From Eubacteriales Family XIII. Incertae Sedis bacterium (GTDB lineage Bacteria > Bacillota > Clostridia > Peptostreptococcales > Anaerovoracaceae): 7,356 nucleotides of DNA. The position numbers and the translations under genes are program-made. This document shows positions 1 through 5,697 of this stretch, piece by piece (position 1 is the first letter of the stretch; each line of letters begins with the position of its first letter). Location: NCBI GenBank assembly GCA_031281765.1, contig JAITEX010000020.1, positions 1-7,356 of the forward strand, written 5' to 3'. The notes beneath the pieces are model-generated. The model did no database searches. It worked only from the letters and a program-made list of their open reading frames with translations, and was not told the origin of the DNA.

Positions 1-1207
1 GGCCGTCTCTTTTGACCTCGGCGATAAGCGCTTTTGAATCGAGCGTATTCAGCGCGACAATATCGATTTCGTTCGTTCCTTTCGTGTCCCAGCTTCTGCC
101 GATTTGCGTGAACCGCCCCTCTTCCGACAACTTTTTCCTGAAGTAATCCTCAAGTGAGGCGCCGCTATAGGTGTTATATTTATTCAAAGTCAGTTCTTTC
201 AGAATGTCTAAGCGACCGGTTTCTATCAGCGATTGCTCCGCGTATACGAAACCGAACCAGAACCGGAGATACTGATCCTCTATGACCCATCTCGCGTTCC
301 GCGAGCCGGGCTTGGCGAAAATCGGCCGCAAACGCGAAACGATATTATATTTACCCTCAAGATTTTGTAAGTAAACACCCGTATTTTTGCCAAGCACCGA
401 ATCTATCTCCCTCTGTGAATTTTTTTTCTGGGCTATTAATTGCAGCGCCGAAAAATAGGTACTGTAATCAGTCCCGAACTCGGACACTAATATCTCCTTG
501 CCGTCAGTGAGGAACGGCGACCCCTCGTTGAACAGATAGTCAAATATTTTCTTTTTGTTCGTGGCGCCGGCATCCATAAGCAACGCAATATATTTCGGAA
601 TGCAGCCGGTCACCATATACAGGCAAAGCAGATCGTCCGGCGTATATTTCGGATTGTGGTCCCGAAGAATTTCCTTGGTCGTCGCAACGGAAAACGGCCT
701 TACGTGCAATTTCGAATCGGCGCGCCCAAACAGCGGCTCCTTATTGTCCTCAAATTGTTTGACCATCAGCGAATAGACCGACCCGGACACGATAAAATTC
801 ATGCGCGCACTGCTTTTGTGCCGGTCCCAGACATCTTGAATGTCGCTGAATATCGCCCTGTTCACCCTCTCGAAGTCCTGGAATTCGTCTATTATCAGCG
901 TAAACGGATGCTTCTCCGAATATCTCAGAAGCGCCGTAAACAAGTCTTTGAAATGTGTAATATCTCCAAAGATTTCGATGTCGAGCGTTTCCGCAGCTTC
1001 CCGTTGAAACTCCTCGCATAATAAGGCCTCCGTCTTTCTGGACACAAAGAAATAGAGTGTTCGTTCGTCCTTCATGGCTTCCATAAGCAGCGACGTCTTT
1101 CCGACGCGCCTGCGCCCGACGACAAACGTGAATGCAGACTGCTTTTTTGCCCTGCCCGCATTTTGTTGCAATAGCGCGATTTCCTCTTCCCTGTTGTAGA
1201 ATTTCAT
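1..1207 (-). CDS. P-loop ATPase with C-terminal DUF234 nuclease-like domain (3' end cut by window edge)
   Basis: The frame reads 402 codons without a stop from ATG 1207-1205 and runs off the left edge, so the C-terminus is missing; family members are usually about 450-480 residues. The start is set by GGAGG at 1220-1216, 8 nt upstream. Visible motifs: Walker A GRRRVGKTS (residues 31-39), Walker B LIIDEFQ (104-110), a sensor-like FIVSGS (138-143), RPFS (170-173) and the GCIPKYI stretch (201-207) typical of the ATPase_2 family. The C-terminal part resembles DUF234, which belongs to the PD-(D/E)XK nuclease superfamily: E353, then EIDIVA (380-385) and EVK (397-399) match the expected acidic and ExK residues. 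The role of this family is not established; DNA binding, regulation and defence have all been considered. By eye the gene is more AT-rich than its neighbours, and it stands alone after a housekeeping cluster, which suggests acquisition. An eight-A run lies at 427-420. Family assignment is confident, function is not. Confidence 0.9.
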   Translation of the reverse strand, partial: MKFYNREEEIALLQQNAGRAKKQSAFTFVVGRRRVGKTSLLMEAMKDERTLYFFVSRKTEALLCEEFQREAAETLDIEIFGDITHFKDLFTALLRYSEKHPFTLIIDEFQDFERVNRAIFSDIQDVWDRHKSSARMNFIVSGSVYSLMVKQFEDNKEPLFGRADSKLHVRPFSVATTKEILRDHNPKYTPDDLLCLYMVTGCIPKYIALLMDAGATNKKKIFDYLFNEGSPFLTDGKEILVSEFGTDYSTYFSALQLIAQKKNSQREIDSVLGKNTGVYLQNLEGKYNIVSRLRPIFAKPGSRNARWVIEDQYLRFWFGFVYAEQSLIETGRLDILKELTLNKYNTYSGASLEDYFRKKLSEEGRFTQIGRSWDTKGTNEIDIVALNTLDSKALIAEVKRDG

Positions 1208-1230
1208 ATTGGTTCCCTCCGCACGCTGCA

Positions 1231-1290
1231 ATTAATTTAATGTCCATTAATTTAATTGCCATTAACTTAATATATATTAACTTAATTGAT
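1231..1290. repeat. Four tandem 15-bp units, each an 11-bp palindrome plus 4-bp spacer
   Basis: The units start at 1231, 1246, 1261 and 1276. Each opens with ATTAA-N-TTAAT (N is T, T, C, C), an interrupted palindrome, followed by variable spacers GTCC, TGCC, ATAT and TGAT. The palindromes are perfectly conserved except for the central base, while the spacers vary, which is the pattern expected for protein-binding sites rather than for simple AT-richness. The array fills most of the gap between the tilS stop and the ATPase start and ends 23 bp before that ATG. It could be an operator for the ATPase gene, an iteron-like array, or a variable-number repeat. No known binding protein is assigned. 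Confidence 0.85.
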
Positions 1291-1302
1291 TCGGAATTGC
1301 AA
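1274..1302 (-). promoter_or_regulatory. Possible promoter of the ATPase gene, overlapping the palindrome array
   Basis: On the minus strand TTGCAA (1302-1297) is followed after 17 bp by TAATAT (1279-1274), each matching 4 of 6 positions of the sigma-A consensus. A TATATT at 1274-1269 is a better -10 but is too far from this -35. If used, the -10 lies within the third and fourth palindromes, so a protein bound to the array would compete with RNA polymerase. The AT-rich background makes chance matches likely. Confidence 0.3.
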
Positions 1303-1309
1303 GAGATAG

Positions 1310-2749
1310 TTATGTAATGATATACTCCCGCGAAATGCGGATGTTCGGGATCCAGAGGATTTCGGAGCCGGCGGCGAGCAACATAATGGCGTCGCGGTCG
1401 GCGCGCGGCACTTTCTTGTCCGTGAAGATGTCCTGCAGCTTCTTCGTGCCGTCCATGCCCTTCGGTCGCATGAAGTCGCCGTCCCTGCGAGTCCGCCATT
1501 CTGGGGTAAGTCCCGCGGCATTAAGGGCCGCGGCATCGAACAGCGCGGTAGCATCGCCCGCGCGGGCCTCGAGCACGCGCCGCCCGCTATCATCGGTATA
1601 TTCGCGAACACAGGGGGACGGTTCTTTTGTGCAATTTTGTATACAATTCTGCACAGGGGGACGGTCCTTTTGTGCACATACGGCATTCCCATAGGAAATT
1701 TCGAGCCGGTACCCGCCCGGAAAGTCCAAGGACTTGCCGGTCTCGCCCTTTTCAATCAACGCGTCGGCGGCCGCGAGATGCACGGCTTCGATGTCCTGCA
1801 CGAGCCCTATTTCGGCAAAGAGCGCGGTGATAAGGCGCCGCCGCACCGCGGGGTGTATGCCGCGCAGTATTTCCAAGGGAAACGAGACACCCGGCGCAGC
1901 GCTTTCCGTTTTGTACCCGCCTGTCTCCCCTCCCCCGAAATCGGCGAACTCATCGATGGCTTCCTCTACGACGGCCGCGAAATAGCCCTTGTCCTCGGCG
2001 GCGTTTGCGGCAAGGCGCAGCAGGGCATCCGGTATGTTCGGGCCAAATGTTTCCGTCAGGAAGGGCAGCAGCTTCAAACGTACGCTGTTCCGGAAATACT
2101 TCGGCTCGTCATTCGTATGGTCGCGGCACGGGCGGAGGTCATGCCCGGCGCAATACGCCTCTATCTCCGTGCGGTCCGCATCCAAGAGCGGGCGGATGAT
2201 CTCATAGCCGTATTCATCCCGGCGCCGGTACGGCATACCGGCAAGCCCGTCCGTACCCGTGCCGCGAATCAGCCGCATCAGCACGGTCTCCGCCTGGTCG
2301 TTTCTATTATGCGCGACGGCAATGCGCACAGTGGAACCGTCCCCTTTTTGGTCCTGCGCGGTTTCCCATCTGCGGGCCTCCTCAGCGAAGGCCTCGTAGC
2401 GGACGGCGCGGCCGGCTTCCTCGGGCGTCTCGCCGCGTTCGGCAGCGAGGGCGGTCACATCCACGGCCTTTACGGTCAGCGGTATGCCGAGGCGCGCGCA
2501 GAGTTCCCGGACATACTGCTGGTCCTCGTCAGCCGCTCCGGGCCGGAAACCGTGGTTCACATGGACGGCTGAAAGCGTAAAACCCATTTCATCGCTTAAT
2601 TCCGATAGAATATGAAAAAGGCAGACCGAATCGGGTCCGCCCGAAAGCCCGCAGACGATATGGTCGCCGTTTTCCACCAAATCATGGCGCTCTATCGTAT
2701 CGCGCACAAGTTGTGGCACATCAATTGTGGTACGCTTGTTGTTTTCCAT
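1310..2749 (-). CDS. tilS: tRNA(Ile)-lysidine synthetase with in-frame palindromic repeat insertions
   Basis: TilS uses ATP to attach lysine to C34 of the CAU anticodon of a tRNA-Ile, changing its reading from AUG to AUA and its identity from Met to Ile; it acts in the cytoplasm and is normally essential. Numbering from ATG 2749 (479 residues): PP-loop SGGPDS (36-41), AVHVNHGFR (61-69), HNRNDQAET (147-155), YFRNSVR (218-224), and a full C-terminal TilS_C domain (about 414-479) with LQDIFTDKKVPRADRD. An upstream TTG at 2770 would add seven residues; neither start has a clear ribosome binding site, and ATG gives an N-terminus nearer the family norm. Residues 358-381 and about 132-141 are family-atypical insertions that coincide with copies of a dispersed palindromic repeat. 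Because all catalytic motifs and both domains remain, I infer a functional enzyme. It lies 71 bp after tatD, so it may share that transcript. Confidence 0.95.
   Translation of the reverse strand: MENNKRTTIDVPQLVRDTIERHDLVENGDHIVCGLSGGPDSVCLFHILSELSDEMGFTLSAVHVNHGFRPGAADEDQQYVRELCARLGIPLTVKAVDVTALAAERGETPEEAGRAVRYEAFAEEARRWETAQDQKGDGSTVRIAVAHNRNDQAETVLMRLIRGTGTDGLAGMPYRRRDEYGYEIIRPLLDADRTEIEAYCAGHDLRPCRDHTNDEPKYFRNSVRLKLLPFLTETFGPNIPDALLRLAANAAEDKGYFAAVVEEAIDEFADFGGGETGGYKTESAAPGVSFPLEILRGIHPAVRRRLITALFAEIGLVQDIEAVHLAAADALIEKGETGKSLDFPGGYRLEISYGNAVCAQKDRPPVQNCIQNCTKEPSPCVREYTDDSGRRVLEARAGDATALFDAAALNAAGLTPEWRTRRDGDFMRPKGMDGTKKLQDIFTDKKVPRADRDAIMLLAAGSEILWIPNIRISREYIIT
1609..1675 (+). repeat. 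Pair of direct 24-bp REP-like repeats inside tilS
   Basis: Copy A (1609-1632) and copy B (1652-1675) have the same 24-base sequence except one base (T1623 against C1666), separated by 19 bp. Both begin CACAGGGGGACGG and end CTTTTGTGC. Read as single-stranded plus-strand nucleic acid, each folds back on itself around a central G (G1620, G1663): 11 pairs in copy A and 12 in copy B, counting G·T wobbles. The one difference between the copies keeps the pairing (G·T against G-C). The motif resembles short GGGGACGG-type palindromes that I recall as dispersed in genomes of Clostridia and relatives; that recollection is unchecked. The pair encodes TilS residues 358-381, and the two copies are read in different frames. 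Confidence 0.85.
2326..2346 (-). repeat. Third, inverted and diverged copy of the tilS REP-like repeat
   Basis: On the minus strand this stretch reads AAGGGGACGGTTCC and ends TGTGC. Compared with the last 21 bases of copy A it matches at 17 positions, including an unbroken GGGGACGGTTC. It lies in the opposite orientation to copies A and B. Flanking GCGCA (2324-2328) and TGCGC (2355-2359) can pair to extend the hairpin. It encodes TilS residues 135-142 (KGDGSTVR), within a stretch longer than usual between the ARRW helix and the HNRNDQAET motif. Confidence 0.7.
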
Positions 2750-2772
2750 AATATTTTTTATGTAAACCAATT

Positions 2773-2793
2773 CTCATTATGACGCTTAATGAG
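2773..2793. other. Perfect 7-bp inverted repeat in the tatD-tilS gap
   Basis: CTCATTA (2773-2779) and TAATGAG (2787-2793) form a perfect stem with a 7-nt loop. It lies between the tatD stop and the tilS start, 24 bp upstream of the tilS ATG and just before the alternative TTG. No T-run follows on either strand, so it is not an intrinsic terminator. It could be an operator or an mRNA structure influencing tilS translation. A CATAAT at 2781-2776 overlaps it but has no matching -35. Confidence 0.45.
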
Positions 2794-2820
2794 TTACGTC
2801 CCGCCGCCGACGCCTCGCTC

Positions 2821-3645
2821 CTACCCCTCTATGCCGAAAAACCTGAGCGCGTTCCGGCAGGTCGCGTCCTCTATTTCCTGCTCGGAAACGCCGCGCACCT
2901 CTGCAATCTTCCGCGCCGTAAACACAATGAACGGCGATGAATTCGGCTTGCCGCGGAAGGGTTCCGGTGAAAGATAGGGCGCGTCCGTTTCGATAAGCAT
3001 ATGCGAAAGCGGAATGCGAGCCGCGACCTCGCGCGTCTTATCGTTCTTCTTATACGTGACGGGCCCGGCGATGGAAATCGTCGCGCCAAGCTCTATTGCC
3101 GCGAGCGCCTCGTCAGCCGTACCGGAGAAGCAGTGCAGCAGGACGCGCGCGTCCGGTATCCCCGTTTCGGGGTTCGGCGCAAAGGCCGCTTTCCGTCCGG
3201 CGTCAAACAGGCCTTCCTCTTTCAGGATGCGCAGCGTATCGCCCTCGCTGTCCCGGTCGTGGATGGTGACGGGCAGGTTGGCCTCCGCCGCAATGCGCAG
3301 CAGCTTTCTGAACATATCCTGCTGCACGTCTTTCGGGGACAGATTCCGGTAATAGTCGAGCCCTATTTCGCCGACGGCCACCACGCCGGGGCGCGGCAGC
3401 AGCTCGCGAATTTCCGCTATCGTCTTGTCGGTGGCGTTCGCTGCGTCATGCGGGTGCAGTCCCACGGCCGCGAAGCACCAGGGCAGCCGCTCCGCATGCG
3501 CGGCTGCGACGCGCGAGCTCGACAGGTCGAAACCCACATCGAGCACGTAATCCACCTCGGAGCTTTCTATAGCGCGGATAAGCTCCTCGCGTTCTTCCGC
3601 CGAATATCCATCGTAATTTATATGCGCGTGCGAATCAAAAATCAT
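2821..3645 (-). CDS. tatD: TatD family metal-dependent hydrolase (DNase)
   Basis: A TIM-barrel hydrolase of the TatD/YcfH family, a cytoplasmic metal-dependent nuclease; reported activities in the family are 3'-5' exonuclease and D-aminoacyl-tRNA-related roles, so the physiological substrate here is open. The 274 residues show DSHAH (4-8, metal ligands H6 and H8), VGLHPHD (61-67), GEIGLDYY (92-99, E93), TIHDRD (127-132, H129), LLHCFSG (169-175, H171) and IETDAPYLSP (218-227, D221), followed by RGKPN. The ligand set looks complete. It is slightly longer than the usual 255-265 residues: residues about 149-165, before HCFSG, form an atypical loop rich in Ala and Pro whose DNA carries two palindromes. 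The ATG lies 3 nt after the metG stop; GGGGAG at 3666-3661 is 15 nt upstream, rather far, so translational coupling to metG is likely. The metG-tatD order is common in Gram-positive bacteria. Confidence 0.95.
   Translation of the reverse strand: MIFDSHAHINYDGYSAEEREELIRAIESSEVDYVLDVGFDLSSSRVAAAHAERLPWCFAAVGLHPHDAANATDKTIAEIRELLPRPGVVAVGEIGLDYYRNLSPKDVQQDMFRKLLRIAAEANLPVTIHDRDSEGDTLRILKEEGLFDAGRKAAFAPNPETGIPDARVLLHCFSGTADEALAAIELGATISIAGPVTYKKNDKTREVAARIPLSHMLIETDAPYLSPEPFRGKPNSSPFIVFTARKIAEVRGVSEQEIEDATCRNALRFFGIEG
3141..3172. repeat. Two adjacent palindromes in the atypical loop of tatD
   Basis: GGACGCGCGCGTCC (3141-3154) is a perfect 14-bp palindrome. Five bases on, CCCCG-TTT-CGGGG (3160-3172) is a 5-bp stem with a 3-nt loop. 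Both fall in the part of tatD coding for residues of about 158-169, which overlaps the stretch that looks inserted relative to the family. They are not copies of the tilS repeat. In a GC-rich gene a palindrome of this length may arise by chance. Confidence 0.5.
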
Positions 3646-3648
3646 AGT

Positions 3649-5688
3649 CTACGTTACTTTCTCCCCGTGCGGCGCTTCCGTTGTCACAAACTCATAGCGG
3701 TCGCCGTTATCCGCAAAGAGCAGCATACCCTTCGATTCCTCGCCGCGCAGCATACGCGGTTTCAGGTTTGCGACCACAATCACCTTGCGCCCCACGCAGT
3801 CGCCGGGGGCATAGGAACCGGCAACGCCCGAAACGATCTGCCGCGTTTCATTGCCCATCCGGATTTGAAATACCAACAGTTTGTCCGCGTTCGGGTGACG
3901 CATACATTCGACGACCTCGCCGACGCGCAGGTCGAGTTTATCGAAATCGTCATATTCGATTTCCGGCTTATACTCCGCTTCGCCCTTTTTCGCAGCGGCC
4001 TCAGCCACTTCTTCCTCCGCGCAGACTTTCCCGAGGTCCGGCACTATCTCCGTCCCGTCGCTCTCCTCGTCCGTACCGCCCGGAACCAGGGCGTTCAGGG
4101 CTTCAAGCTCCGCGTCAATGTCGAGACGCGGGAAGAGGTTCACGCCCTTTGTCGCGTGGTATTCCGCTTCAAGGCCGAAGACCGAAGCGTCCTCCCATTT
4201 CAGCGTCACATCCGTTATGCCGAGCTGTTTCCGTATCTCTGCGGACGAATAGTGCATAAATGGCTGAATAAGTATCGAAACGATACGCAGCGTTTCCCCG
4301 AGATTGTAGAGGACTTCCTCAAGCCGCGCCGCCTGGGCTTCGTCTTTCGCGAGCGCCCACGGCATGGTCTCGTCGATATACTTGTTGCTGCGCCGTATCA
4401 GCGTCCATATCTCTTCGAGCGCGTGGTTGAAGGCGAACCCGTCCATATGCGCTTCGACCTTGCCAGCCACGCTGACCGCAAGCTCCTTCAGTTCATTATC
4501 GGGAGAAGTCGCGGCGGCGCATACCGATTGATCCGCGTCGCGGCCCTGACGCCGCACATGCCCGCAGACAAACTTTTCCGCCATGCCCGCCCAGCGCGAG
4601 AGCAGGTTTCCGAGGTCGTTCGCGAGGTCCCCGTTGATGCGCCCAAGCAGGGCCTCGTTCGTAAACAGACCGTCCTGGCCGAAGGTGTATTCGCGCAGCA
4701 GGAAGTATTTCAGCGCGTCCACCCCATAGCGCTCGATAAGCGTCACGGGATCCACCACATTGCCCTTCGACTTTGACATCTTGCCGCCCGAAAGCAGCAG
4801 CCACCCGTGGCCGAGGACTTTCTTCGGCAGCGGCACATTCATCGACATGAGCATTGCCGGCCAAATCAGCGTATGGAAGCGGACTATCTCCTTGCCGACA
4901 AGGTGTACGTCTGCCGGCCAGTATTTCCGGCATTTATCGTCCTCGCCCGGCGTACCGTCTACCGCCGGCCAGCCGAGCGCCGTGATATAGTTGGAAAGCG
5001 CGTCGAGCCATACGTAAATCACCTGCCCGTCCTCGATCGGCACGGGAATGCCCCAATCAAACGAGCCGCGCGAAATACAGAGGTCTTCAAGCCCCTGCTT
5101 CACAAACTGTATCATCTCATTGCGGCGCGTCTCCGGTTCGAGGAAATAGGGTTCGCTTTCCAAAAGTTCAAGCAGCCGGTCCGCATACTTCGACATCTTG
5201 AAGAAATACGCCGTTTCTTTCGCTTTCTCCACGAGCCTGCCGCAATCCGGGCATTTCCCGTCGACAAGCTGCACGTCCGTCCAGTACGACTCGCACGGCG
5301 TACAATACCAACCCTCATATTCCCCGCGGTATATGTCGCCCGCCTCGTATATCTTCTTGAATATCTCCTGCACGCGACGCTTGTGCCGGTCCTCCGTGGT
5401 GCGGATGAAATCGTCATAGGAAATCTCCATCGTCGCCCAGAGGTCCTTGATTCCCGCCACGATTCCGTCTACGTGCTCCTGCGGGGAAATGCCCGCTTCC
5501 TCCGCAATGCGCTGTATCTTCTGCCCGTGCTCGTCCGTTCCCGTCAGAAACATCACATCGAAACCGACAAGCCGCTTGAACCGCGCCATCGCGTCCGCCA
5601 TCACCGTGCAGTAGGTATGCCCCACGTGCAGGTTTGAGCTCGGATAGTAAATCGGCGTCGTAATGTAGTATGTGCCTTTGTCCGTCAT
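3649..5688 (-). CDS. metG: Methionyl-tRNA synthetase
   Basis: A class I aminoacyl-tRNA synthetase that charges tRNA-Met, for initiation and elongation, in the cytoplasm. The 679 residues contain TTPIYYPSSNLHVGH (10-24, the HIGH motif as HVGH), a zinc knuckle with four cysteines C129, C132, C146 and C149, FLTGTDEHG (47-55), VWLDALSNYITALG (226-239), KMSKSKGN (303-310), and an anticodon-binding helical domain with NGDLANDLGNLLSR (352-365) and NKYIDETMPWALAKD (435-449). A low-complexity acidic linker (about 534-575) leads to a C-terminal OB-fold tRNA-binding domain (about 580-679) with DLRVGEV, HPNADKL and VANLKPRMLRGEESKGM, typical of dimeric MetRS. Length and order are normal for this type. 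GGAGG at 5698-5694, 5 nt before the ATG, overlaps the stop codon of the upstream gene, which ends 9 bp away; this argues for one operon. No T-box or other leader fits in that gap. Confidence 0.98.
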   Translation of the reverse strand: MTDKGTYYITTPIYYPSSNLHVGHTYCTVMADAMARFKRLVGFDVMFLTGTDEHGQKIQRIAEEAGISPQEHVDGIVAGIKDLWATMEISYDDFIRTTEDRHKRRVQEIFKKIYEAGDIYRGEYEGWYCTPCESYWTDVQLVDGKCPDCGRLVEKAKETAYFFKMSKYADRLLELLESEPYFLEPETRRNEMIQFVKQGLEDLCISRGSFDWGIPVPIEDGQVIYVWLDALSNYITALGWPAVDGTPGEDDKCRKYWPADVHLVGKEIVRFHTLIWPAMLMSMNVPLPKKVLGHGWLLLSGGKMSKSKGNVVDPVTLIERYGVDALKYFLLREYTFGQDGLFTNEALLGRINGDLANDLGNLLSRWAGMAEKFVCGHVRRQGRDADQSVCAAATSPDNELKELAVSVAGKVEAHMDGFAFNHALEEIWTLIRRSNKYIDETMPWALAKDEAQAARLEEVLYNLGETLRIVSILIQPFMHYSSAEIRKQLGITDVTLKWEDASVFGLEAEYHATKGVNLFPRLDIDAELEALNALVPGGTDEESDGTEIVPDLGKVCAEEEVAEAAAKKGEAEYKPEIEYDDFDKLDLRVGEVVECMRHPNADKLLVFQIRMGNETRQIVSGVAGSYAPGDCVGRKVIVVANLKPRMLRGEESKGMLLFADNGDRYEFVTTEAPHGEKVT

Positions 5689-5697
5689 GAGTGCCTC

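Noticed and set aside
1231..1290. CRISPR array
   Set aside because: Units are 15 bp with 4-bp spacers, far below CRISPR repeat and spacer lengths, and no cas genes are visible.
750..1499. Minus-strand open frame of 249 codons running through the 15-bp repeats
   Set aside because: It overlaps the ATPase gene and the 3' end of tilS in another frame; its IKL-type peptide repeat is only the translation of the 15-bp DNA units, which keep any frame open because 15 is a multiple of three.
1607..1678. Frameshift or pseudogene in tilS
   Set aside because: The inserted segment keeps the frame and the C-terminal TilS domain follows intact.
1637..2572. Open frame of 311 codons on the plus strand opposite tilS
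   Set aside because: Antisense to a well-supported tilS, without a ribosome binding site or recognisable domain.
2773..2793. Intrinsic terminator after tatD
   Set aside because: The stem is AT-rich and no T-run follows it on either strand.
3160..3172. Terminator hairpin CCCCG-TTT-CGGGG
   Set aside because: It lies inside tatD and has no T-run after it.
3001..4776. Long open frame of 591 codons on the plus strand
   Set aside because: It is antisense to tatD and metG, both with full family motifs; the translation is Arg/His-rich with no recognisable domain, typical of a mirror frame in GC-rich coding DNA.
5689..5697. T-box or riboswitch leader for metG
   Set aside because: Only 9 bp separate metG from the upstream gene, leaving no room for a structured leader.
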